Positions 24,777-33,436 of a DNA stretch of 37,725 nucleotides are shown here, piece by piece. The position numbers were made by a program, and so were the translations under genes. The notes below the pieces were generated by a model. It was not told the origin of the DNA, did not search any database, and saw nothing but the letters and a program-made list of their open reading frames with translations. This DNA is from Clostridiales bacterium (GTDB lineage Bacteria > Bacillota > Clostridia > Christensenellales > Borkfalkiaceae), in the NCBI GenBank assembly GCA_015055725.1, contig SVHO01000010.1, forward strand, positions 1 through 37,725, read 5' to 3'. Position 1 is the first letter of the stretch, and each line of letters starts with the position of its first letter.

Positions 24777-26357
24777 ATGGAAAAGACTAAAAAAACGAAT
24801 ACTACTAAAGCGACTAAAACTGCTACAAAGAAAAATACGGTAAAAAAGGTTGAAAACCTTCCAACCGCAAAAACTTTACCAGCAACAAAAACTGCAAAAA
24901 CTAAAACAGGTAAATTACCCAAAATAACTGTTTCATCAAAGAAAAAAATCATTTTTTTGGGGTCTGAATGCGCGCCGTTTATTGCAACGGGTGGTCTTGC
25001 AGACGTTTTAGGTTCGTTGCCAAAGGCGCTTGCTAAAAATAAAAACTTGGATATAAGCGTTATTTTACCACTTTTTTCAAACGTTAACCCCGAACTAAAA
25101 GAGAAATTTAAGTTCATCACTAGTTTTAACGTTTCAGTTTCTTGGAGACTTCAATATGCAGGGGTATTCTATTACGAATATCAAGGCGTTAAGTTTTATT
25201 TTATTGATAACGAATATTACTTTAAGAGAGAAGGTAATATTTACGGATTTTATGATGATGGGGAAAGATATGCTTTCTTTTCGCGCGCATCGTTAGATAC
25301 GATTGCAAGGCTTAACATTTATCCAGACGTTTTGCATTGCAACGATTGGCAAACGGCATCTTCTATTATTTACTTAAAAGGTATGTATTATGGTGATGCT
25401 AACTTTAATAAAATTAAAACGGTGTTTACAATCCACAATATTGAATATCAAGGCATATTCGGTATGGATACCTTTGGCGATTTATTTGGTTTTCCAGAAT
25501 CAATAAAGAACTTCGTTGAGTTTAATGGAAGCGTTAACCTTATGAAAGGCGCAATAGAAATGACTGATATCGTGTCAACCGTTAGCCCAACTTATGCTGA
25601 AGAAATTAAAAATTCTTATTTTGCACACGGGCTTGAAAATATAATAAATAAGAACGCCAATAAACTTCACGGAATACTTAACGGCATAGACGTTGACTAT
25701 TATAATCCTGAAACTGATAAATTTTTATTTGAAAATTACACGGTTGATAACCTTAAAGGCAAGGCAACTTGTAAAGCAGAACTTCAAAAAATGTTGAATT
25801 TGCCAGTCAGGGAAGACGTTCCTATTATAGCAATTATTTCGAGATTGGTTTCACATAAAGGGCTTGACCTTGTTCGCGGTGCTATTGAAAGTTTGCTTGC
25901 ACAAGACGTTCAAGTGGTGATTTTAGGCAAAGGTGAAATTGCTTACGAAAAGTTTTTTGAACACCTTTCACGTTGTTATAGTGGAAAATGCGCAACCGTT
26001 ATTGCTTTTAATCAAGACTTGTCACGCAAAATTTATTCTGGCGCGGATATTTTCTTAATGCCGTCAAAAATGGAACCTTGCGGTCTTTCACAAATGATTG
26101 CAAGTAGATACGGCACTGTTCCCGTAGTTCGTGAAACGGGTGGGCTTAATGATAGCATAAAGGCGTATACTGGTGTTAAAGGAAACGGATTTACTTTCCA
26201 TGATTACAACGCGCACGATATGCTTTACGTCATTAACGAAGCAATTAGAACTTACAAAGATAAGAAAGCGTGGGCAGACGTTCAAAATAGAGCGATGACT
26301 ACAGATTTCTCTTGGAACGTTCAAGCAGGAGAATACGAAAAACTTTACGATAAATAA
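24777..26357 (+). CDS. glgA: Glycogen (starch) synthase with a Lys/Thr-rich N-terminal extension
   Basis: A 526-residue GT5 glycosyltransferase that adds glucose from ADP-glucose to growing glycogen. The catalytic part starts near residue 58 (KIIFLGSECAPFIATGGLAD). The canonical KTGGL nucleotide-sugar motif reads ATGGL here. VLHCNDWQTASSIIYLKG, TIHNIEYQGIFGM, GILNGIDVDYYNPETD and SKMEPCGLSQMIASRYGTVP (the GT-B donor site) are normal. The first 55 residues are an extension of repeated Lys, Thr and Ala (for example TNTTKATKTATKK) without a signal peptide. The ATG at 24777 has GGGGAG upstream. A later start would remove the extension, but I see no good alternative. Confidence 0.93.
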   Translation: MEKTKKTNTTKATKTATKKNTVKKVENLPTAKTLPATKTAKTKTGKLPKITVSSKKKIIFLGSECAPFIATGGLADVLGSLPKALAKNKNLDISVILPLFSNVNPELKEKFKFITSFNVSVSWRLQYAGVFYYEYQGVKFYFIDNEYYFKREGNIYGFYDDGERYAFFSRASLDTIARLNIYPDVLHCNDWQTASSIIYLKGMYYGDANFNKIKTVFTIHNIEYQGIFGMDTFGDLFGFPESIKNFVEFNGSVNLMKGAIEMTDIVSTVSPTYAEEIKNSYFAHGLENIINKNANKLHGILNGIDVDYYNPETDKFLFENYTVDNLKGKATCKAELQKMLNLPVREDVPIIAIISRLVSHKGLDLVRGAIESLLAQDVQVVILGKGEIAYEKFFEHLSRCYSGKCATVIAFNQDLSRKIYSGADIFLMPSKMEPCGLSQMIASRYGTVPVVRETGGLNDSIKAYTGVKGNGFTFHDYNAHDMLYVINEAIRTYKDKKAWADVQNRAMTTDFSWNVQAGEYEKLYDK

Positions 26358-26381
26358 TACGGACAATTTTTAGGAGATGAA

Positions 26382-28805
26382 ATGAACAATTTGACTGAAA
26401 AAGATGCTATATCGCTTATAAAAAGCAAACTTTCAAAATATTTTGGCGTAAGCCCGAAAGAAGCAAACAAAGAACAAATTTATAAAGCAGTTGTGATGTG
26501 CGTTAGAGATATTCTTTTAGAAAAACGCAGTGCCTTTAACAAAAAATATCGCGATAAAGGCGGAAAAAGAGTATACTATCTCTGCATGGAATTTTTGCTT
26601 GGGCAATCATTAAAGAATAATACGTATAACTTGAGTATACAAGATTCGTTTGATAGCGCGCTAAAGAAAGAATTTAATTGTTCTCTTGACGAACTTTACG
26701 ATATTGAACCTGATGCAGGGCTTGGAAACGGCGGTTTAGGTCGACTTGCTGCGTGCTTTATGGACGCATTGGCAAGCCAAAATTATCCTGCTATGGGTTA
26801 TTCTATAAGATATGAATACGGACTTTTTAAACAAAAAATCGTTGATGGTTGGCAAACTGAGTTGCCTGATATTTGGCTACCAGGTGGCGAAGTTTGGTTA
26901 ACCCAACGTCACGATAAAACTTTCAAAGTGAAATTTGACGGGCATATCGAAGAATTTTGGACTGATAACGGGCTTAAAATTGCGCATTATGACGCTAAGG
27001 AAGTTGAAGCCGTTGCTTACGATATGATGATATCTGGTAAGGATAGCGAAGCGGTTTCTGTTTTAAGGCTTTGGAAAGCGCAAAATATCCGTGATTTTGA
27101 TATGAAAACCTTTTCACAAGGCGATTATATGCGCAGTATGCAAGAAGATAACGAAGCGGATTTAATATCAAAAGTCCTTTATCCATCAGACAACCATTTT
27201 GAAGGCAAATCATTAAGGCTTAAACAACAATATTTACTTGTTTCGGCTGCCCTTCAAGATATCGTTCAAGACCATGAAAAGCGTTATGGTTCACTAAATA
27301 CTCTGCCAGAAAAGGCGTCAATTCACATTAATGACACGCACCCTGCGTTATGTATTCCTGAACTTATGAGAATTCTCATGGATGAAAAGGGTTATACTTG
27401 GGATGATGCTTGGAATATCGTCACAAAAACCGTTGCTTACACAAATCACACCGTTATGAGTGAAGCTTTGGAAAAGTGGAGTGAAGATTTAATTGCAAGA
27501 AGATTGCCAAGAATTCATATGATTTTAAAAGAAATCAATCAAAGATTTTGCGCTGAAATGTGGGATAAATTCCCTGGTGATTGGGATAAGATTGATAGAA
27601 TGAGCATTTTCTCACACAATCAAATTCGAATGGCAAATTTAAGCGTTGTTGCATCACACACGGTTAACGGTGTTTCAGCACTTCATAGTGAAATTATTAA
27701 AAATAGTATTTTTAAGGATTTTAACGACGTTTATCCACATAAGTTTACTAACGTCACGAACGGAATTGCGCATAGACGTTGGCTTTGTCAATCAAACCCA
27801 GAATTATGTGAGTTGCTTAATGATTGTATAGGAGACGGATACGTTAAAGACGCGTCGAATTTAAAAGAGTTCCTAAAATTTGAAAACGATAAAACCGTTT
27901 TGCAAAGGCTTAATGAAATTAAGCACGTGAAAAAACTTCAATTTTGTGATTTTGCGAAGAGAAAACAGGGGTATATTATCAACCCAGATTCACTTTTTGA
28001 CGTTCAAGCAAAGCGTTTGCATGAGTATAAAAGGCAATTATTAAACGCGCTTTATATTATTTCGCTTTATAATGAATTGAAAGAAAATCCCGATATGCCT
28101 TTTGAACCTAAAACGTTTATCTTTGGTGCAAAAGCAGCGCCAGGGTATTATTTTGCAAAGCAAATTATCAAACTTATTTGCTGTTTAAGTGCTGATATAA
28201 AGAAGAACACAAAAATCAATCAAAAACTTAACGTGGTTTACATGGAAGATTATTGTGTTTCTATGGCGGAAAAACTTATGCCAGCAACCGAAATAAGCGA
28301 ACAAATTTCCCAAGCAGGCAAAGAAGCAAGTGGAACGGGCAATATGAAGTTTATGATTAACGGTGCATTAACTATCGGCACGCTTGACGGTGCAAACGTT
28401 GAAATGCGCGAAGCGTGTGGTGATGACAATATATTTATTTTTGGTTTAACAACTGAAGACGTTGAAACCTTGTGGCGTCAAGGCTATAATTCTTCCGTAT
28501 ATTATTCTAACAATAAAAAACTTGAAAAAGTTATTTCTGCGCTTAACCAAGGTTTTAACGGACAATCTTTTTCAGATATCGCTAATTACTTGTTAACTGG
28601 AAGTCCTATTGCAGACCCATATATGTGCCTTGCTGATTTCGGTTCGTTCTGTGACGTGCATGCAAAAGCGGACGGCGTATATAAAGATAAACTTCTTTGG
28701 GCAAAAAAGAGCCTAAATAATATTGCGACTGCAGGTATTTTTGCTAGTGATAGAAGTATTAGAGAATATGCTGACAGAATTTGGGGACTTAAAAGGATAA
28801 AATAA
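26382..28805 (+). CDS. glgP: Glycogen phosphorylase
   Basis: An 807-residue GT35 enzyme that releases glucose-1-phosphate from glycogen ends with phosphate and pyridoxal phosphate. GLGNGGLGRLAACFMDALAS near residue 113, IHINDTHPALCIPELMRILM, RLHEYKRQLLNALYIISLYN and the PLP-lysine block EASGTGNMKFMINGALTIGT are all present. The length is normal for bacteria. The SD TAGGAG lies 7 bases before the ATG. The mammalian-type N-terminal phosphorylation extension is absent. Confidence 0.96.
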   Translation: MNNLTEKDAISLIKSKLSKYFGVSPKEANKEQIYKAVVMCVRDILLEKRSAFNKKYRDKGGKRVYYLCMEFLLGQSLKNNTYNLSIQDSFDSALKKEFNCSLDELYDIEPDAGLGNGGLGRLAACFMDALASQNYPAMGYSIRYEYGLFKQKIVDGWQTELPDIWLPGGEVWLTQRHDKTFKVKFDGHIEEFWTDNGLKIAHYDAKEVEAVAYDMMISGKDSEAVSVLRLWKAQNIRDFDMKTFSQGDYMRSMQEDNEADLISKVLYPSDNHFEGKSLRLKQQYLLVSAALQDIVQDHEKRYGSLNTLPEKASIHINDTHPALCIPELMRILMDEKGYTWDDAWNIVTKTVAYTNHTVMSEALEKWSEDLIARRLPRIHMILKEINQRFCAEMWDKFPGDWDKIDRMSIFSHNQIRMANLSVVASHTVNGVSALHSEIIKNSIFKDFNDVYPHKFTNVTNGIAHRRWLCQSNPELCELLNDCIGDGYVKDASNLKEFLKFENDKTVLQRLNEIKHVKKLQFCDFAKRKQGYIINPDSLFDVQAKRLHEYKRQLLNALYIISLYNELKENPDMPFEPKTFIFGAKAAPGYYFAKQIIKLICCLSADIKKNTKINQKLNVVYMEDYCVSMAEKLMPATEISEQISQAGKEASGTGNMKFMINGALTIGTLDGANVEMREACGDDNIFIFGLTTEDVETLWRQGYNSSVYYSNNKKLEKVISALNQGFNGQSFSDIANYLLTGSPIADPYMCLADFGSFCDVHAKADGVYKDKLLWAKKSLNNIATAGIFASDRSIREYADRIWGLKRIK

Positions 28806-28808
28806 TTA

Positions 28809-30617
28809 ATGATTTATTTTAACCCGCTTGATAAATTTTATAAAAGTCAAATAGGCGCAGTTCGTGCCAACACTAATATAGCGTTCAGAGTCAAAGGTAA
28901 TTTTGACTCTGTCGTTTTGCTTTTAAAAAAAGACGGAGAAGAACAATGTTGTTCTTTTTTTATGAATAAGTGTGACGGCTTTTTTCAAACGGAACTTTCA
29001 TTATCGGTTGGGTTATATTTTTATTGCTTTAAGGTTTGCGATAATCGATTTATAGGTGTTGGAGACGGGCTTAACGGAGTGATAACGAATGAGCCTAACT
29101 TTTACCAATTAACCGTATATAAAGAAGACTTTGCCGTTCCAAACACAATTTTAGGTGGGGTAATCTATCAAATATTTCCTGATAGATTTTGCCGTGGCGA
29201 GCAAAATAAAAAGACTGAAAGTTGCAAAATTTTACATCAAAATTGGTCAGACGTTCCTGTTTATGAACCAAATGAACGTGGGCAAGTTATGAATAACGAC
29301 TTCTTTGGGGGAGATTTTAAGGGGATTATATCAAAACTTGATTATCTTTTTGACCTTGGTGTGACGACTATATATTTAAATCCTATATTTAAGGCCTTCT
29401 CTAATCACCGATACGATACGGGTGATTATATGCAAATTGATGAGTTGCTTGGAACTGAAAAAGACTTTATTTCACTTGTTGAAAAGGCTAAGGAATACGG
29501 TATATCAATTGTTTTAGACGGCGTTTTTAACCATACGGGTGACGATAGCGTATATTTTAATAAGTACGGAAACTATAATAGTTTGGGCGCGTATCAAAGT
29601 AAAGATTCGAAGTATTATTCTTGGTACAATTTCAAAAATTATCCAAATGATTATGAAGCGTGGTGGGGGATTAAAGTTTTACCTGCCGTAAATGAAAATA
29701 ATTGCGATTACGTTGAATTTATTACGGGTAAAAATGGAGTTATTGATAAATACACTCGCTTAGGCGTTGGTGGGTGGAGACTTGACGTCGTTGACGAATT
29801 GCCTGCAAGTTTTGTAAAAAAGATTAGAAAAGCGGTAAAAAACGCAAATAAAGATGCTATAGTTATTGGTGAAGTGTGGGAAGATGCATCAAACAAAATT
29901 TCCTATGGCGTTAGGCGTGAATATTTTCAAGGCGAAGAACTTGATTCCGTTATGAATTATCCACTTAAAGACGCCATACTTGACTTTGTAAATAATAAAA
30001 ATAGTAAAAAACTCTCGGATACGGTTAAAGAGCAAATTGACCATTATCCACAAAGCGTATTACATTCGCTTATGAATATTTTGTCAACGCACGACACTTA
30101 TAGGCTTTTTAGTGCAGTTAGCGGAATTAAAACAAATGGTATGACTAAAAGAGAAATGGAAAATCTTGTCGTGCCTGAAAATAAAATTAGTGACGTAAAG
30201 AAAAAATTAAAAATCGCATCGCTTTTGCAGTTTACCTTATGCGGTGTCCCGTCTATTTATTATGGAGATGAAGTTGGGATGCAAGGATTTGTTGACCCTC
30301 TTAATAGGCGGACATACCCTTGGGGAAAAGAAGATAAGGAACTACTTTCTTGGTATAAATTTTTAGGCTCTCTTAGAAAAACTTATTCAGCGCTTAGTGA
30401 TGGCGAATTTGTTGAAGTTTATTTTAGTGAAGGTGTTTATGCTTTTATTAGAAAAGACTTTAACTCTGAACTTTTAATCGCTGTAAACGTAAGTGAAAAA
30501 GAGCAGGTTTTGGAATTTAGCGGTTTCCTTATAGATCTCGTTTCAGGTGATAAGTGTTTAAATCAATATATTCTTGGCGAAAATTCTTGTGCTGTATTAG
30601 TTAATCCCACACTTTAA
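28809..30617 (+). CDS. Cytoplasmic GH13 alpha-amylase-family hydrolase (neopullulanase/cyclomaltodextrinase-like)
   Basis: A 602-residue glycoside hydrolase. About 110 residues form an N-terminal beta-sandwich of the type seen in neopullulanase-like enzymes. A GH13 barrel follows: VIYQIFPDRFCRGE, DFFGGDFKGIISKLDYLFDL, DGVFNHTGDDS, the nucleophile in GGWRLDVVDELP, the acid/base Glu in VIGEVWED and STHDTYR. There is no signal peptide, so it acts inside the cell, probably on branched or linear oligosaccharides left by GlgP. Exact specificity cannot be read from the sequence. It starts 4 bases after glgP with AAAGGA 11 bases upstream and closes the glycogen operon. Confidence 0.9.
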   Translation: MIYFNPLDKFYKSQIGAVRANTNIAFRVKGNFDSVVLLLKKDGEEQCCSFFMNKCDGFFQTELSLSVGLYFYCFKVCDNRFIGVGDGLNGVITNEPNFYQLTVYKEDFAVPNTILGGVIYQIFPDRFCRGEQNKKTESCKILHQNWSDVPVYEPNERGQVMNNDFFGGDFKGIISKLDYLFDLGVTTIYLNPIFKAFSNHRYDTGDYMQIDELLGTEKDFISLVEKAKEYGISIVLDGVFNHTGDDSVYFNKYGNYNSLGAYQSKDSKYYSWYNFKNYPNDYEAWWGIKVLPAVNENNCDYVEFITGKNGVIDKYTRLGVGGWRLDVVDELPASFVKKIRKAVKNANKDAIVIGEVWEDASNKISYGVRREYFQGEELDSVMNYPLKDAILDFVNNKNSKKLSDTVKEQIDHYPQSVLHSLMNILSTHDTYRLFSAVSGIKTNGMTKREMENLVVPENKISDVKKKLKIASLLQFTLCGVPSIYYGDEVGMQGFVDPLNRRTYPWGKEDKELLSWYKFLGSLRKTYSALSDGEFVEVYFSEGVYAFIRKDFNSELLIAVNVSEKEQVLEFSGFLIDLVSGDKCLNQYILGENSCAVLVNPTL

Positions 30618-30648
30618 TAATTCAATTAAAAGAATTTTAGAATATCGC

Positions 30649-30677
30649 TTGCATTGTGATTAAAAATATATTATAAT
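30649..30677 (+). promoter_or_regulatory. Sigma-A promoter of acpP
   Basis: TTGCAT (30649-30654), a 17-bp spacer and TATAAT (30672-30677), about 32 bp before the acpP start. Confidence 0.75.
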
Positions 30678-30708
30678 ATACATATAAATATTCAGGAGGA
30701 CGCTTTTG

Positions 30709-30936
30709 ATGGCTACTATTGATAAGGTTAAAGAACTTATCTCTCAACAATTAAACAAACCCATCGAAGAAATCACCGAAGATAAAGAAGTTGTTAAAGA
30801 CTTGGGTGCTGATTCGCTTGACGTGGTTGAAATGCTTATGAGTTTAGAGGAAGAATATGATATAACCGTCCCAGAAGAAGACGCGGTTAATATTAAAACC
30901 GTTGGTGATATCGTTAAGTTAATTGAAAAAAATTAA
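30709..30936 (+). CDS. acpP: Acyl carrier protein
   Basis: A 75-residue acidic four-helix protein that carries growing acyl chains on a phosphopantetheine arm. The attachment serine is in LGADSLDVVEMLMSLEEEYD, the classic DSL motif, and the rest matches AcpP throughout (DKVKELISQQLNK, PEEDAVNIKTVGDIVKLIEK). The ATG at 30709 has CAGGAGG 9 bases upstream; a TTG one codon earlier is unlikely. It has its own promoter and terminator, and no fatty-acid synthesis gene is next to it, unlike the common fab cluster arrangement. Confidence 0.96.
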   Translation: MATIDKVKELISQQLNKPIEEITEDKEVVKDLGADSLDVVEMLMSLEEEYDITVPEEDAVNIKTVGDIVKLIEKN

Positions 30937-30945
30937 GTTGTTATT

Positions 30946-30980
30946 AAAAAAGCCGTCGACTTTAAGTCGACGGCTTTTTT
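30946..30980. terminator. Bidirectional terminator between acpP and the P-type ATPase
   Basis: AAAAAAGCCGTCGACT (30946-30961) pairs with AGTCGACGGCTTTTTT (30965-30980) around a TTA loop. This is a perfect stem with A/T runs at both ends, serving the converging transcripts. Confidence 0.92.
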
Positions 30981-30995
30981 ACGTTATGTTGAAAT

Positions 30996-33428
30996 TTAAT
31001 TTTTCTTTTTAGCAAAAAGTGCTGTCATATCAATTTTATCAAATAGTTTTTGCAGTAAAATTGCAATTGGAACGTCAATCATTATAACTGCTAAGATTAT
31101 CAATAAATGATGCCAATAAGTAGAGAGAGGAAGCATTACTGATAAAGAAAGCATATCGCTTGTTATTCCCAAAAGTGATAATATCGTGATAATTAATATT
31201 ATAAACAAATTACCAAAGAAAACGAAAGAACGGTATTTATTAAGTGGTTTGCACGTCATAAATAAGTTTATTGCACCAGCAAATGTTAGCGCATAAATAC
31301 CCATGGTTTCATAAATCATTAACTCTGCGGGGAATAGATTTAAGGCCATTCTGCATATTTCAATGACTAAAACACTAAATATCATGAGCAAAGCACTTGG
31401 CAATGATTTTTTAATAACGTAGCTAATAAATCTACCTTCAACGATAGAATCATTTGGTTGGAAGGATAAGAAAAACGAGGGGATACCCGTGATGAAAACT
31501 TCAAACATTATCATATTTGAAAGCCTATACGGATAAGCGTTCATATACGGTAAGCATAGCGTTATTATTGCCATTATCATAGTGAATAAAGTTTTCATAA
31601 GGAAAAGTGATGCTGAACTTTGAACGTTATTTATAACACGCCTGCCTTCATATACAACTTTGGGCATAGAGTTAAAGTTATTATCCATTAAAACCAAGTG
31701 TGAAACGTTGCGCGCGGCATCACTGCCTGCAGCAACTGAAATAGCGCAATCAGATTCTTTTAACGCCAAAATATCGTTAACGCCGTCGCCGGTCATAGCA
31801 GTCACGTGGCCAGCGCTCTTTAATGCTTTAATTAAGATTGCTTTTTGTTCGGGGCTAACACGCCCAAATACCGTATATTCGTTTGCAACGTTAAACACTT
31901 CTTGGTCGGTTAATCCTTCAAGACTAATATATTTCTCCGCTCCGTCAATGCCAACGCGTTTGCTAACTTCTGAAACGGTCACAGGGTTATCACCCGAAAT
32001 AACTTTAACCGCAACGTTGTTTTCCTTAAACCATTTTATAGTTGAAATTGCATCTTCACGCACGTTGTCTGCAATGATTATTAGTGAAATTGGGGTAAAG
32101 TTATTAGGCAATTTATCGTCATTTATAACGCCGTTAGACTGTGCTAAAACTAAAACGCGTAATCCTTTTTTTGCATAATCGTTAACAGTTTGTTCAATTT
32201 TAGCATATTCAGCATCTTGTAATACGAATTCAGGTGCTCCAAAAGCAAACGTTCCAATATCATTAAAGGTGACAGCCGATTGTTTTCTAGTTGAATTGAA
32301 AGGTAGGGTTGAAACGCTTTTATATATGGGGTTTTGCCCAAAATAGTTATAAAGAGCAATTGCTGTTTGGTTGTTGTCTTTTAAAGCATAAAGCATTGAT
32401 GAAACAACGTCTTTAAAGTTGTAAGGGTTATTTTCAGATAAATCCACAGTTTGCGTGACGGTCATTTTGCCGTCGGTTATTGTACCCGTTTTATCAAAGC
32501 ATATGGTGTCGACACGTGCAAGCATTTCAAGTGAATATAAATCTTGAACGAGAGTATTGTGTCTTGCAAGTTTAATAATTCCAACAGCCAATGCAACGCT
32601 CGTTAATAAAAACATGCCCGCAGGAATCATGCCGATAACAGGGGTAGACGTTTTATAAATTGCTGTTGCTAAATCTTCTGTAATAGTTGTTTTAATTAGC
32701 CATGCGGCAGCAATCGGAATAATAATGAAACTTATAACTTTTATTATAATTTTTAATGAGTTCATTATTTCAGAGTGTGGTTTTTTATATTGTTTTGCTT
32801 TTGCGGATAAGGTTTGAACGTAATTTTCTCTGCCAACCTTTTCGGCTTTTGCAAAACAAATGCCACTCGTCACGAAACTGCCTGCAAGCAAGGTGTCGCC
32901 AACTCTCTTTTTAACGGCAACCGATTCACCTGTAAGAAGAGATTCGTTTACTTCAATTTCACCTTCAACTATAATGCAGTCGGTTGGGATTTGATTGCCA
33001 ATTCCTAAATTTATTATGTCGTCAAGCACGATATCAGAAACGGAAAGGTCAACGGGAACGCCGTTTCTTATAACCTTTGAACCTTTGTTCGCAACAAGAG
33101 ATAGTTTATCGATGCATTTTTTAGCACGGACTTCTTGTAAAATACCAATAGTAATATTTGCAATATAAAAGAAAACGAAAAAGAAGTCTGATAGTTTAAC
33201 CTTATCGCCAATGCACAACAGAGCGATAAAAACAATCAAGCCTAAAAGGTTAAAGAAAGTGCAAACGTTGTTGATAAAAATGCTTAAATATGATTTTGAG
33301 TATTTTTCTTTAACGGCGTTGGTTAAACCTTGGTTTATTCGTTCCGATACTTGTGTATCGTTTAACCCCTCAGAGACTGAGGGGTTAAATCTTTCGTAAG
33401 TTATTACATTTTGTGTTTGTTTTTTCAT
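30996..33428 (-). CDS. Cation-transporting P-type ATPase, CtpE-like
   Basis: An 810-residue membrane pump. The phosphorylated Asp is in CFDKTGTITDGKM (about residue 310), the actuator TGES is in NESLLTGESVAVKK, and the hinge TGDGVNDILALKESDCAISV is intact. The membrane motif GMIPAGMFLLTSVALAVGII followed by LVQDLYSLEMLARVD matches the CtpE group, whose mycobacterial member moves calcium; the ion here is inferred from that resemblance. There are no N-terminal metal-binding domains, which argues against Cu/Zn/Cd pumps. About ten transmembrane segments are present. It starts 8 bases after leuS ends, so it is transcribed with it. The SD is AGGT, 7 bases before the ATG. Confidence 0.88.
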   Translation of the reverse strand: MKKQTQNVITYERFNPSVSEGLNDTQVSERINQGLTNAVKEKYSKSYLSIFINNVCTFFNLLGLIVFIALLCIGDKVKLSDFFFVFFYIANITIGILQEVRAKKCIDKLSLVANKGSKVIRNGVPVDLSVSDIVLDDIINLGIGNQIPTDCIIVEGEIEVNESLLTGESVAVKKRVGDTLLAGSFVTSGICFAKAEKVGRENYVQTLSAKAKQYKKPHSEIMNSLKIIIKVISFIIIPIAAAWLIKTTITEDLATAIYKTSTPVIGMIPAGMFLLTSVALAVGIIKLARHNTLVQDLYSLEMLARVDTICFDKTGTITDGKMTVTQTVDLSENNPYNFKDVVSSMLYALKDNNQTAIALYNYFGQNPIYKSVSTLPFNSTRKQSAVTFNDIGTFAFGAPEFVLQDAEYAKIEQTVNDYAKKGLRVLVLAQSNGVINDDKLPNNFTPISLIIIADNVREDAISTIKWFKENNVAVKVISGDNPVTVSEVSKRVGIDGAEKYISLEGLTDQEVFNVANEYTVFGRVSPEQKAILIKALKSAGHVTAMTGDGVNDILALKESDCAISVAAGSDAARNVSHLVLMDNNFNSMPKVVYEGRRVINNVQSSASLFLMKTLFTMIMAIITLCLPYMNAYPYRLSNMIMFEVFITGIPSFFLSFQPNDSIVEGRFISYVIKKSLPSALLMIFSVLVIEICRMALNLFPAELMIYETMGIYALTFAGAINLFMTCKPLNKYRSFVFFGNLFIILIITILSLLGITSDMLSLSVMLPLSTYWHHLLIILAVIMIDVPIAILLQKLFDKIDMTALFAKKKN

Positions 33429-33436
33429 TTTGTGAC

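Noticed and set aside
24713..25120. Minus-strand open frame across the glgD/glgA junction
   Set aside because: Its Val/Phe-rich translation is the complement of the Lys/Thr-rich glgA extension; no supporting signals.
30618..30648. Weak hairpin AATTC/GAATT after the amylase gene as a terminator
   Set aside because: The stem is only five A/T-rich pairs with a mixed tail; not convincing, so the end of the glycogen transcript is left unmarked.
31660..32178. A 172-codon open frame on the plus strand inside the P-type ATPase gene
   Set aside because: Antisense to an intact, motif-complete gene; no SD and low-complexity Ser/Thr composition typical of a shadow frame.
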